Program-made: the position numbers and the translations under genes
The notes under the pieces: model-generated
Databases searched by the model: none
What the model saw: only the letters and a program-made list of their open reading frames with translations
What the model was told of the DNA's origin: nothing
Part shown: one piece after another, positions 11,681-23,225 of the stretch
Layout of the letters: each line of letters opens with the position of its first letter
Numbering within the stretch: the first letter of the stretch is position 1
Source of the DNA: Membranipora membranacea
Lineage: Eukaryota; Bryozoa; Gymnolaemata; Cheilostomatida; Membraniporidae
NCBI GenBank assembly: GCA_914767715.1
Contig: OU612067.1
Location: 11,906,001 to 11,970,000 of the forward strand
DNA: 64,000 nucleotides
Direction of reading: 5' to 3'

Positions 11681-11842
11681 GTCAAGTATAGCGCAGTGGT
11701 ATGGCTTTGGCTTGGAATGCATAAGGTCCTGGGTTCGACTCCCAGGTAATGCAGGGATTTTTGTGTTTGAGGTAAAAGCTTCAAAACTTCTCATCTCGGA
11801 CAACGATCCGACCTTAACTACACTGTGTTGCTGCTGTTAAGG
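11681..11842 (+). mobile_element. tRNA-derived SINE
   Basis: A head with RNA polymerase III boxes: box A TAGCGCAGTGGTA and box B GGTTCGACTCC, with a paired T-stem (CTGGG/CCCAG). A short body and a tail ending ACCTTAACTACACTGTGTTG follow, the tail being shared with the element at 21944. The cloverleaf anticodon arm is poor, so this is a SINE and not a tRNA gene. Confidence 0.75.
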
Positions 11843-11873
11843 GACATTCAATTACTTAATTACTGCTTGCTGC

Positions 11874-14800
11874 TTACCGAAAACTAGTCATATAAGGGCC
11901 AGGTTCCTGCGCCTCTTCATCCATTTTGCCATCTTTGAAAACAACATTCGATCCCTGGATAGTATACCACACTCCCTCTCCCATCTCAATGTAATCAGCT
12001 ATGCGACTGAAGTGTGACAGAGAGGCCGTTTGATATTGTTCTAACATATCAAATGGCAAGATGGTGTTGAATCCCATGGCAAGGTGTTCAGATGAAGTGG
12101 AGATGATTGACTTTCTTATTTCGGCTTCGATTCGAGCATTCTGCTTCTCAAAACTGGTCATTTTGCGGGCATGCATCCTTTGCACAGCTAGCCTAAACAT
12201 GCAGCCAGTAATCACATTGTTTGCATGTCTGTTGGTCGTCCTCAGCGATAGCTGTCTGTAATAGGCAAAAAATACAGTCATAATAAGTTGATTGTTCTCT
12301 AAATTATAAGTTATGAGTAAGGAATTTACCTGGAGATAAATGACAAATAAATAAATGATAAATGACAAAATTTGTCACAAATATTTATGCTATGATATAA
12401 TGGGATTTGTTCATCGTTAATTGCTTCCTTGATGATTGTATAAAGAGGGTGGGGCTATCAATCACTTAGTACTTGGTGTTATTCTCAAGCTGTAACACCT
12501 AGATTGACATTATTAGTAATCACCCTGAGGTTTAATTACCTGAGCTTGTAGAAGTGGCGCTCTGCCGCCTCAGCCATGATTGACCTTCCATTCACTAGTC
12601 TTAATGTCTCGGGTAGATGCACACTGATGTTATGGAATGGGACACCAAACATTGACCGATGTGATGTCTTAGTCTTGGACGGGTCACCAAACAGTTTTAT
12701 ATACATGAGTGCAAAGATGAAGCTCTGGTTATAGGCTCTTAGAATACTCTTTTGGCACCTTGCTGCCTCATCACTGTAAGCAAGCTTTTGGAGCTCGACC
12801 AAAGACATTAGCAATCGGTAGAGATTTCTGCCCTCTGTTGTAGCTTGGTGATTGTACAGGATGCTGGTGAACTTGATGAGGTTGAGTCGACAGTCTGACC
12901 CCTTCATGTCCTTCTCTGTCACTAAAAAGTTTGAGGTGAGTCAAGTTATCACTATAGCCTAATTAGGTGATCAACCCTATTGGTAATTTCTGGTCAGTAC
13001 TGTTGATCAGATTTGTGTTTCGCTGATTTGGAGCAAAGGAAGCTTTAGCTGAAATAATGTTTGTAGGCATCGAGGACAGTGTTATTTGTGATGGTCATAA
13101 TTTCTTGATACTTAATGTATAGGAGAATAATTATACTTTGAGCAAATTAAAACCATGTTTCTTCTGTGATTTCTTGGACAAGTAAGATATATAGCTAACC
13201 TCTCAGTTCTTTCTTTGCTTTTGTTATAACTTGTTTCAGTCCTTCATCTTCGATACAGTGAGGTAACTCCCCGAATATTCGGTTGATGACATTTTTTAAA
13301 TCATGGAGGGGCTCTATTAGGCATATCTCATAATCTTCAACATTGTTGAGGTCATCATCAGTACAATGTAACGCAGGTGGCCGTTTGATTCCTGGTTGAG
13401 AAAACAAAAATTAATTAAATAAAATGACAATCATAAAATAGCCAGTGACTACCCAAGAGGAGGTATATTATATTGAGTCACCACAAATTCTAGCTAATAA
13501 TACTTCTCCCTGTAAATGTAGGCAGGCTTCCCTTCAACGCTCAGCTCTATGCACTCACACTATTAGAGCGACAAATAAAATGCTCCATTCTTGGCTCTAG
13601 GTCCCACACAATATAATTATTTATAAAAATTAAACTGGGTTACTTCATGATTTATTCACAGTGCCTGTGACCATTAATTCATTTAGGGATATGACTTTTA
13701 ATCCTGCACTAACTGATAACAAGTCATCTTTGCAATGATTGGCACTTTGAAAAATGCATTAAGATATTACCTCTGAGAATCTTAGTGAGTTTGGACTTCA
13801 GTTCAGCTGTTGAGAAATTGCGTTGGTCCACCTCTACAACACCTCGTCTTCTCAGCTCATCTTCGAGTTCTACTTTCTGCAAGCAATGTTTTCAATTTAT
13901 CATTGCAATATATCCTATTTGTTCATGTACATTACTTGATATTTGATATCAGTAATTGGAAGCAGTTGTTATTTAGTATCAAAGTTGAAAATTGGATTAT
14001 GTCAAAGTTTGGATTTATCAGGGTACCATCACAGAGTAAGGATATACAGAGAGAACACTTCAATGATCGTTGTAGTGCCTGCGGTTTTTGATTAACTGGG
14101 GGAAAATTGTGCACAGCTGGATGCCGAAAACTCATTTTCCCTATATGTTATAATGTCATTTTTCTTTCAGACATCTCTACCTTTGATGGGCCATAATTCA
14201 TTCTGTATTTATCCTAAAGACTGAATTCCAACTTTGCTAAAATGTCCAACTTTCAAGCTATACACCATATTGTTGCCATTTTTTGCTAGGATACATAGGC
14301 TATGAGCTATCTGTGTCTTTAAAATGAGTTATATCATATAGATTTACATGTGGCCTGGGTCAATACATGGACATTTCCTAATTTTTATGACCAGAAGTTT
14401 ATCAATTGTCACATGTATCCTAGCAAAAAATGGAAATAATATGGTGTATGGCTTGAAGGTTGGACATTCCAACAAAGTTTGAGATCAGTCTTTAGGATAA
14501 CTACAGGATGAGTTATGGCCCATCAAAGGTAGAGATGTCTGCAAGAAAAATGACATTATAACATATACAGATAATGAGTTTTCGGCATCCAGCTGTGCAC
14601 AATTTTCCCCCAGCTAATCAAAACCGCTGGCACTATTACTATCATTGAAGTGTTCTATCTGTATATCCTTACTTTGTGGTACCATTATAATCCTTTATGT
14701 TGTATTATGTGTTTACGGAGTAAACTGGCCCCACAAATATGATTAGCTATTTCAATGAGTATTCAGGATAGCATGAGATCATAATCAGTCAATGATGGCT

Positions 14801-17800
14801 ATAGGTAGACTGCACAACCTTAATTAACACAAGGAGCTTAGCCTAAGAGATTAGCATTATGGTCTAATACAGTAACTGTGAAAGGCTAAAATGTGATAGG
14901 AGCCTTGGTCACACTAGCTAGGAAGGTCCTAAGAAGAACTAGGCTCGCAACAAAAGGTATTACACTTGATAATGTTATGTCAACAGAAATGCTTATAATT
15001 ATTGTTTTGATCAAAATTCCACTGGAACTTAGAATGTTGCCTATCATAAAGGGGTTTGATCAGAAGCAGACTGTGATAAAGTGTGCAATAAACCAAGAAG
15101 AATCTTTTTAGTCCAGGGTATACTGACCAAGGGTATAATTGATAAAGCTTATGTTGGATCGTACATACTTTCATGGTCTCAAATGGCGCCAAGTTGCCCT
15201 CCTTGGCCGATTCTCTCCAGGTGGTAGTGTACTCTAGAACTTGCAGCCTCTGTGCAGTAGTCAGGTATGGGGGTTTGGCATTGAACAGTCCGATATCACC
15301 GAATGTGACATCTTTAACACCACATATACATGGGAATGCTCCACCCTGCTGCTGTCCAGCTTCTAGTTGTCTTGCTGGAGTATCCCCTGAAACAATGAAT
15401 GGAAAAAAATAAATATGTGATGTTTTAAAGTAATGGATGATAGGTTATTTAAATTAAGGCAACATTGTACCGCTGTAGCCCATGTTTGTTTGTTTCTGCC
15501 ATTTATTTCTGCCTTTATAATTATTTATAGGCTATACTATTGAGGTAAAAACTGCCGCACTGTTGGTTTTGTTACTAAACAAATGGATAGTGTTTGTAAT
15601 TTTTAAACATACCAGAGAAAAATCTGAGTCTGTCTCTGTATTGTTTCCCTGCATTGTCACTGATTGGCTCGGCGAGATCCTCCAGGTCTTCCAATCTTGT
15701 TGGCACATGCAGAATTTGGTCCTTGACCGAGGAGCCTGAGCGGGCGATTAGGTATACATATGGTGCCTCTACAAGTTTCTGTATCCCGCAAGTGCTGCCC
15801 TAGATAAAAATGATTTTCAAAACATCCTGGAAGTGAGTTAGTGGATTCATAGCACATCATGCTGGCTTTTAGTGATGTTACCAAAACTTTTAGAGATGTT
15901 ACCAAAATTAATCTGACACAATAAGCTTGCATCAAAATTACAATTCTTTATTATTGCCCAATCACCCTGTCTCTTGTGATGTAAGTGGGAATATGGGAAT
16001 TTAATGGGTTCTCTTCAGCTCAACAGGCCCGGTGGTCTGCCAAACTGATTTTGGGCTTCAGCTAACCAAAATGTGAACAAAACCTTAATCTTGCATGTTA
16101 TCATCACAAATATGCTGTTGAACCACAGTCCCTCTTCCAAATAAGACTGTAAATGAGATTTTGGCGGGTATGACCAAACCCCTAAAAATCCTGGAAAAAC
16201 CCCAAATGACTGATTATTATTCTTACCAAGTTTTGTTGTGTCATATACTCTGCATCAGTGTAGTAGGTGATTGTATCATAGAGGAACCAGACCATAAACA
16301 AGTAGTGGCTTGAACCTAAAAAACAATGTATACAATATCATTACAGTTGGCCAAATGGTTTTGTTTTTTTACAACAAAGTGTGTGCCCGCAGTTTGTACT
16401 GGTGGTTGCTTCCACGATTTAAACATGTCCGAACTTTTCCAAGTTAAAGCTCATGAAAACATGGGGAAACAATCTGACCCTTGTCTAAATTTTTGCTACA
16501 TTATTTCAGCTGAGCTGAACAAGCAGTTTACAAATAAAAATCCAAGATGTTACTAGACACTGTCAACTGTCACTGCAATGTATTGCATATACTTACCACA
16601 TATATCTGAGTGGTCGTGCCACATCACCATATTGCGAGTCGTTAGCATCTCTTTTAGTCTTGGTTTTTCGTTATCAGTAACATCTGGTTCACCTGAGGAA
16701 AGCATAAAGATGAAAGCATAAAATTATTACACTAATTAATTAGGAAAAAACCTTCTGAGGTACTTAATAGCAAGAAGGTGTCATTGAGACTATTATTACA
16801 TCCGATAATGCAATGGGATTACCTGTGACTACAGACAGAGCTATATATCTGATTTATACAATAAATTGTCTGACTGTGCCTGGCAACTCCAACCCACAAT
16901 TCCATTGTGGTGGTTGTGGTTATATCACGTCCACTGTCACATACATATGACACAATGTCACATACAGTTCTGCGCAATGAAAATCAGCCTCTGCCCTTAT
17001 TCCTGCTGACTGCTACCTCCCAATTTATTACAGAGCTAAGACAATTAAATCAATTTATTTACAGATTTAACCCACCATGCTGATGAAGAAATTCCACAAC
17101 ATTTGCTTGTGACATACTGTCAACATCTAAATCCCGTGCCAGATTAAGTTTTGTCATCCTTGAAAGGTGATCTTGACGGAGTGACCTCAGGCTAAATTTC
17201 CTCCCGGAAACTTCATGGAGCGTCTTTACCTACGATAAATGGAACCAGCAAACAGTGTTAACAGGTATGTTAGATCATGTGATTACGTTGATTGATACCC
17301 TGAAAGTAGCAGAACATTGCCTCAATTTGCCACATTAGGCAGCGCTAACATCACAGCAACCATCCTATAGGGAATTGTTTATATTCGCTCAGAGGACATT
17401 AGTTGAGCTAGTTAAGGGTTGAGTTACATTTATTGTAAAACTTTGGCTAGCTGCTTAGGGAGTCTGAATAAAATGAGAATGAGACTATGGGACATGGCAA
17501 TCTTTTCCTCCTGCAAATACCTTACAGCTTGAGGATAAATCATATTCTTGAAAACAAAGTAGCTCATTATTACTAAGAGCTTCAATCGCAATCTATTACT
17601 GTTTCTATATGGAGTGTCTGTTACATAACAGATTTTTGCCAAAAAGCCAAACTTTTTAAGAAGTAGTTACCATATTTCCATCTGGATCTATCCTCATGAC
17701 TTCGTACTCCACTGGCACAATCTTTTCACCGACAGTCAGCTCACCGCTAGCTATCATTGTCTGCTTCTTGGCCCTCAGAACTGCTACAGATGTCCTCCTT

Positions 17801-19155
17801 GGTGCATTCTTATCATAGTCCGTAAAATTCAAGTTGGCCTGCCGAAGTTTTCTCTTTGTCGTCACATTGAACCCATGGTTGCTTGCCATCTGTTTAAGCA
17901 CCTACAGGGAAATTACCAAATTATCATTGGTATAATATGTACAAAGTTATGTATATCACCCCCTCCCCAACCTTCCGCCTCTAGTCACTAAGTATATTTA
18001 TAGCAAACTACAATATTTGTTTGCTTTCATCTTCCCTGTGAACCATAGCTCGAGATAAGACCCGCATGAATTGTTAGGTTTAGAGTTTCTCAACAATATA
18101 AAGTTCAGTTAACATAAAGGATAAATGTAGGCATATGAGTATCATACTCTCTGGTTAAGTTAAAGAACATTATTGGTTCTCACCTGTCCGCCATTTCTTG
18201 GCCACTCTCCTTTTGCATTCTTTAATCTCAATTCCCTAGACATCCTACTCCAATTCACCGCAGCAAAATCATCCTGCGAGTCGATTAGATTTTCCATGAA
18301 CTTCACAGTGTCCAACTGATACTGTTCGATAGGAGCGGTATGTGATTTGACTCTTGACTCTCGCATTGTGGTGTCTTTCTGGGCGAGGAGTCGTGCTCTA
18401 TCGTAACCTCTCTCTGACTGGTCATCTGTGTATAGACTGATGAAATCGTTATCGATACTTTTATCTTTTATAGATTCCAGAGCATCGACCAGGATGGCTC
18501 TCCTCCCTTTGTACACCACCTCCTCAGCCGACCTGGCTTTGCGCTTCTTAATGGTGTCTTGAAGCCGCGTTCCATGCTCATACTGAGCAGTATGATTGTC
18601 AAAAGCCTTCTCTATCAGGGACCCGATGCCCAGGCATTCTTTGTCGGTCGACAGCTCGGGAGTTGTCTCAAGTAGCTGCTGGAATTTTTCCTTAAAACCT
18701 GCTTGAGGCGTTGCAGGAGCGGCAGCAGGAGCAGCAGGAACTGGAGCAGCGACATCAGGTGCGGCAGGAACTGGAGCAGCAACATCAGGAACTGGAGCGG
18801 GAGCTGGAGCGGAGGTGTTGCATTTCAATAACAATAATGACACTTTATTTTTATTAATCTGACACTGCTCACAGGAGGTAAGAGTGTGTTGCCTCTGCTC
18901 AAGTTTTGAAAGTTTTGTAAAATTGTCTAAATGGAAGTGAGATTTAAACGAGGTGTCCTCTGCATTTTTCGAAGCATTGATGAACGATGACTTACGGAGT
19001 AGATATGTGTATACCTTTTTACGCTTTTTCATCCAGAATTGTTCTGTTAAATCTTTTCTCTGGTATTTTTTGGTAAAGTACCGCAGATCTTGAAGTGTGT
19101 TACAGTGAATATAATATGCACAGAGCAAAAACCCACATTGATTACTATTCGCCAT
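11874..19155 (-). CDS. intact 11-exon gene, 1002-aa protein of unrecognised function, with Pro/Ala repeat and SAP-like motif
   Basis: Exons in transcript order: 19155-18184, 17901-17671, 17229-17076, 16692-16597, 16315-16227, 15799-15613, 15386-15169, 13876-13771, 13391-13200, 12921-12540, 12255-11874. Every border is GT/AG and all phases agree, giving 3009 coding bases with one stop (TAA at 11874-11876). Exon 1 holds a basic N-terminus, a Pro/Ala/Val/Asp repeat (about residues 115-150) and a charged alpha-helical stretch. Middle exons give VMWHDHSDICG, YLFMVWFLYDTITYYTDAEY and APYVYLIARSGSSVKDQI. Exon 7 has a PCICGVKDVTFGD knuckle. Exon 8 reads like a SAP helix pair (ELRRRGV, then STAELKSKLTKIL). 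Exons 9-10 have YEICLIEPLHDLKNVI and TTEGRNLYRLLMSLVEL. From memory, similar WHDH and EPLHD-type blocks occur in multicopy uncharacterised proteins of cnidarians, sponges and molluscs; I cannot name a function. Intactness argues for selection or recent origin. Confidence 0.8.
14022..14684. mobile_element. foldback element with ~280-bp inverted arms
   Basis: The left arm (about 14022-14300, starting GGTACCATCACAGAGTAAGG) pairs with the right arm (about 14403-14684, ending CCTTACTTTGTGGTACC) along nearly its whole length with scattered mismatches. The spacer is about 100 bases. It codes for nothing. It lies in the intron between exons 7 and 8 of the 1002-aa gene, so the primary transcript would contain a long hairpin. 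Confidence 0.82.
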
Positions 19156-19216
19156 TCTGTCTTGTATGTGCTTGAGAAGTCGCAGTGAAAATGGCCAACC
19201 TCAGATAAAAGACTCT

Positions 19217-19224
19217 CTTTTATA
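19217..19224 (-). promoter_or_regulatory. TATA box of the 1002-aa gene
   Basis: The minus strand reads TTGTATAAAAGAGAGTC, a consensus TATAAAAG, 62 bases upstream of the ATG at 19155. With usual spacing transcription would start near 19190, giving a 5' UTR of about 35 bases with no intron. The BEL-type LTR begins only about 75 bases further upstream. Confidence 0.65.
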
Positions 19225-19296
19225 CAAGCCCCCAAACAGACATTTTGACATCGAGGTGTAAATAAAGCCATCACCCAAATTTTAACCCATGTGCTG

Positions 19297-19496
19297 TGTA
19301 AGATTGAAAATATCATTGTCCTTGTTTTATTACCCATCACTAGGTCATGTTTTATTTCCCTTAGTTTTATTTCCCTTAGTTTAGTTCTCGCACATAGTGA
19401 ATTATTATCAAAACAAACAAGATGATTTCAGCATCAATTGTCACATCAATGTCCTGGTATAGGTCAATCAAGCTTCCGTTGGTTTTATGGCTGCCG
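19297..19496 (+). repeat. BEL/Pao 5' LTR (3' end missing)
   Basis: About 200 bases, aligning to 20409-20616 with small substitutions. One short segment differs: TTTATTTCCCTTAG is repeated here where the 3' LTR has another sequence. Confidence 0.85.
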
Positions 19497-20380
19497 TCTT
19501 GACAGCAACACGTCATGGTGGGAGACTGAGTACGCCTCAGCTTCGCACACTATTCTACGAGGTCATGGCGGTGATGAATAGCCGTCCACTAGGTATTGTA
19601 ACAGAAGAACAAGTGCCTCTAACACCTAACATGCTTCTTACTATGAAATCCAAGGTCACTCTGCCCATTCCTGATGAATTCAATGATACCGATATACCCT
19701 ATAGGAGTTTAGTTTTCGCGGCATTTAGGATTCGCTTTTGTTGTTGCCTAGGTTGCGAAATTTAGTGTATCTTAAATTAAACTCACTCACCTTAGTTTCA
19801 TATACAATGTACAATTATACAGGAATACACCTAACATAAGCATGCTAGCGCTAGCCTGGTGTAGTGGTCTAAGTGTCTGCCTTGCAAACAGATGAAGATT
19901 TATTCCCTGGGTTCCAATCCCAACTTGTACATTTTTTTTAATTTTCACTAGTAAGCCTACTAGCGAAATTTAGTACCCGTGAAATTGAGTACCAGGTCCA
20001 GATAGCGAAATTAAACTCTAGCTAAATTAAACTCCTATAGGGTATACTCATGCAAGCGTTGGCGCGCAGTGCAACAGCTGGCAAGTGAATTCTGGCGCAG
20101 ATGGCGTAGCGAGTACCTGCAGACACTTCAGGCGAGGCAGAAGTGGGTTAGCAAAGCAGAAAAGGTCCAGATAGGGGATGTAGTCCACGTGCTCCGGGAA
20201 GAGGGACTACGAAATGATTGGGCTTTGGCACGGGTCGTGGAGGCATTCAAGTCTCATGATGGCGTGGTCAGGTCCGTCAAACTGATGATAGGGTCTAAAG
20301 GGTATCCTGGGAATAAACCACAGTACCTGGTGAGACCAGTTAGCAAATTAGTCATACTGGTAAAAGCTCCATCTGATTAA
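19485..20380 (+). pseudogene. BEL/Pao integrase C-terminus and DUF5641, split by a MITE
   Basis: The left part (19485-19696) reads LRTLFYEVMAVMNSRPLG and LTPNMLLTMKS, the Pao integrase C-terminal signature. The right part (20045-20380) reads QQLASEFWRRWRSEYLQTLQ, VQIGDVVHVL and LVRPVSKLVIL, the DUF5641 region that follows integrase in Pao/BEL elements. The catalytic D,D,E core is deleted. The interruption (19697-20042) is a MITE. Confidence 0.85.
19697..20042. mobile_element. 346-bp MITE with TA target duplication, containing a tRNA-like segment
   Basis: Terminal inverted repeats begin CCCTATAGGAGTTTA on both ends (15 bases perfect). TA flanks the element at 19695-19696 and 20043-20044. Counting only TA as duplicated puts the two halves of the BEL reading frame back in register, which supports the boundaries. 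Inside, about 19855-19930 has Pol III-like boxes (TGTAGTGGTCTAAGT and GGGTTCCAATCCC). The TA duplication suggests a Tc1/mariner-type mover. Confidence 0.82.
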
Positions 20381-20408
20381 AATTTATTCTAAAAATTTTA
20401 GGTGGGAG

Positions 20409-20629
20409 TGTAAGATTGAAAATATCATTGTCCTTGTTTTATTACCCATCACTAGGTCATGTTTTATTTAGCCACACAAACAACCATAATCATCTTTTAG
20501 TTTAGTTCTAGCCCATAGTGAATTATTATCAAAACAAACATGATGATTTTAGCATCAATTGTCACATCAATGTCCTGGTAAAGGTGAATCAAGCTTCCGT
20601 TGGTTTTATGGCTGCCGATGTGCAGTACA
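20409..20629 (+). repeat. BEL/Pao 3' LTR
   Basis: 221 bases, TG...CA, beginning right after the purine tract and ending before the TGCTG target duplicate. Confidence 0.88.
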
Positions 20630-20776
20630 TGCTGACCTCACAAACAATCCGTAGGAATATATTATGATTGAGCAGAGAAGAACCAATATTGCATCCCGCA
20701 GAGGTATTACAGTAGAATAAGTGACATCTAGCTGGAAAAAATGACGGTATGTCCTTCAAAACTTACTGCTCTTTTC

Positions 20777-20851
20777 CCATATATGGAGGGTCAGTAGATT
20801 TTGGGGGGGGGGGGAACAGTAAGTAAAAATCTACTGACCCTCCATATATGG
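20777..20851. repeat. perfect 26-bp stem-loop with poly-G loop
   Basis: Arms 20777-20802 and 20826-20851 are exact reverse complements (core ATGGAGGGTCAGTAG). The 23-base loop starts with twelve Gs. No open frame. It could be a tiny foldback element or a small-RNA-like hairpin. Confidence 0.85.
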
Positions 20852-21065
20852 AGATGTACTATCAGATGTACTATCAGTAGAGTAGTCTTCTAGGATATCA
20901 CTATACTAGTAAAAAGCTACATATCGACCCCTACTACAATACTACAGCCGACTTCATTGTAAGTTCTTTGTATGTGATCATGCAATTATAACAAATGAGT
21001 ATCCGCAACACAGGAGATAATTTTATATCAGTACACACGCATAAATACTATCTACCACGAGAGGA

Positions 21066-21140
21066 CTGGTAGCATGGTGGTATGGTCCTGGCTTTTCAAT
21101 CAGGAGGTTGTTGGATCAAACTGTGCTGGGGCTGATGTTT
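21066..21140 (+). mobile_element. tRNA-like SINE head (weak)
   Basis: TGGTAGCATGGTGGTATGG resembles box A and GTTGGATCAAACT a degenerate box B at tRNA spacing. No clear tail. Confidence 0.4.
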
Positions 21141-21943
21141 TTGTAGGAAAACTTATACTGTCTGTCAAAGATAAAATGTCATATGGATGCATGATGGCAA
21201 ATATTTGTACGCTGCCAGGCTGCGCTCATAGAATTGAAACTCAAAACAGCACAATAATGGTCGTAATGCGCCACATCTTTGCTAAATAAATAAAGAAGTT
21301 GAAATATATCAGCTTCATACATTTATTTTAGTACTTGTAGAATGGTTACAAGTCATCTCAGCTCAAGGTTAATGTTGGTTAATGCTTGTTATCATATTTT
21401 AATGTCACATTTATCGATGGAAACAATTCTCTGCTCTGAGCAAGTTAAGAAGAAATTGTGCCAGTCATATTTGAGTAGGGGTTCAACAAGTAATCAGATC
21501 TGTCAGCCCATTCTCCCTGGTTAGTCTTGCCTATTTTTTGTTGATTTATCATTCAGTCTCTTTTCAAGATTGCAAGGACTATTGCCATATCAGGGGCAAC
21601 AATATTGAGGTTGTTAACTGGGTAAATAATATCAAAATTCATATCAGAGCCTGACGCAGAGCATACTTCTAGAACAAGTTTAATCCAATCTGCCCTGGAC
21701 TGCAGTCGTCCAATTCTACTTGTGAGCAGACGGCCAAAATGCAGGCATATTGGATCATGCTTCTATCTAGCAGTCTTCTATTCATACCTACATAATGACC
21801 CATACAATACTGTAACTGGGGCCTTTCATTGAGAGTTGTTTGTAATGCGGTCACACTATAATAACAACCAGTTATTCTCCGTACACCGCAACAATAGACA
21901 TTCATTAGTATAAGTATTCTATAAAGGTTAGGTATAGACATCA

Positions 21944-22085
21944 GCACCTAGGTAGTGCAGCGGTATGATTCATGATTTGTGTGCATGAGGTCGTGGGATC
22001 GAATGCCTCTGAAGGCAGGTTTTGATAATCATTTCATCTCAAAAAGAGAGGGATCTGACCTTAACTACACTGTGTTGATCTTTTC
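21944..22085 (+). mobile_element. tRNA-derived SINE
   Basis: Box A (TAGTGCAGCGGTATG), box B-like GGGATCGAATGCC, and the same tail as the SINE at 11681 (GACCTTAACTACACTGTGTTG). Confidence 0.7.
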
Positions 22086-23139
22086 TGGCGGTAGGCAAAG
22101 TGATGGCAGTCCATGATTGTGTGTTTAGTAAAGTATATTTTAAGTTGTCTCTCTAACATTTTGCATAGCTGGTTATGGCATCGGGCGGTAGTCTTTGAGT
22201 TGTGTAGGTGCGGTGACTTTTGGTAGCGGTTTTATTACAGCAGATTTCGACAGCTTCGGTGACGTATGCATATTGTGAAGTTCAGTTCCGTGGTAAGGAC
22301 CCAATACACAATTTATTGATAATTTTCAAGCTCCAATATCCATGCCCTATTTTCCCACCAGTGGTATTATATGAATACGTCACTCATCGTCAATGAAGAA
22401 GGTTTTAAGTGCAAATTGAATTTGTGTCCCCCTGTCATGAGGTTGGACAACTTCAATAATAATGATCAATATTTTGATGAGGCCAGGATTTTAACTGCGG
22501 AATTCACACAATAATAATTTACATCAGACCATGTAATCATAAATTGAATGGCAGTTGCTAAACTAGGCTGTCTCGACATGCTTTGGCAATACAGGCTACT
22601 GTTATACATGCATTATATTAGAGCTATGTACAAATTAACACTCAAACTAACAAAGTCCTCAATTTGACCCCTCCCCCCCTCTTCCCACCACATTTGGATC
22701 AAGTTCATGCAGGCGATTTACCATGACATCGAACATGACAAAATAATGCGATGAACTTTTGATAGATGTTATTCATAACCTTAGAACTATGTTGGGCAGA
22801 AGCTGCACGGCGTTATCATTGTATGGTAGTGAATGTCAAAATATGGTAAGATGACAAAAGATGAAAAAAATAATCTTTCTAATCCTCAAGGTCAATAAAA
22901 AGAGAGGCTTGTTATTATGGGGGTCTAAATCTTCATGAAACTCGTAGAATATTGATATAAGTGAGTATGTTCTGGTGGCCTGATATGGGTAAAAAATTGG
23001 GTTAAAAATTGCAAATTTGTCTCTGTCCGAGGACTGAGAAATATCAGTGCCTTAAGTGCACGGCCGCAATATTCAGCACCAAGTTGCTCTCAGTTTTCAG
23101 GCAGGTCGGAGCACACCTGGGGCATCAATTGAGCCAAGT

Positions 23140-23225
23140 AGTCAGTAGACTACAGCAGGATTCGAACCCAAGACCTCCAACACTTTTGACGGCAGGTGCT
23201 CTAGCCAACTGAGATACCTCCTACT
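23140..23225 (-). mobile_element. tRNA-derived SINE head
   Basis: The minus strand has TATCTCAGTTGGCTAGAGC (box A) and GGTTCGAATCC (box B) at tRNA spacing. The acceptor stem does not pair well, so a SINE or tRNA pseudogene and not a working tRNA. Confidence 0.65.

Larger units (their letters stand above)
19292..20634 (+). mobile_element. internally deleted BEL/Pao LTR retrotransposon with 5-bp TSD
   Basis: Two direct LTR copies (19297-19496 and 20409-20629), both starting TGTAAGATTG, are flanked by TGCTG at 19292-19296 and 20630-20634. The 3' LTR ends GCAGTACA; the 5' LTR lacks its last ~20 bases and joins directly to the integrase region, so one deletion removed the 5' LTR end, gag, protease, RT and most of integrase. 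A purine-rich AGGTGGGAG precedes the 3' LTR. The remaining internal part is the integrase C-terminus, itself interrupted by a MITE. Confidence 0.88.

Noticed and set aside
11681-11752. Functional tRNA gene
   Set aside because: Boxes A and B are good but the anticodon arm and acceptor stem do not fold well, and a SINE tail follows. The same applies to 21944, 23140 and 46550.
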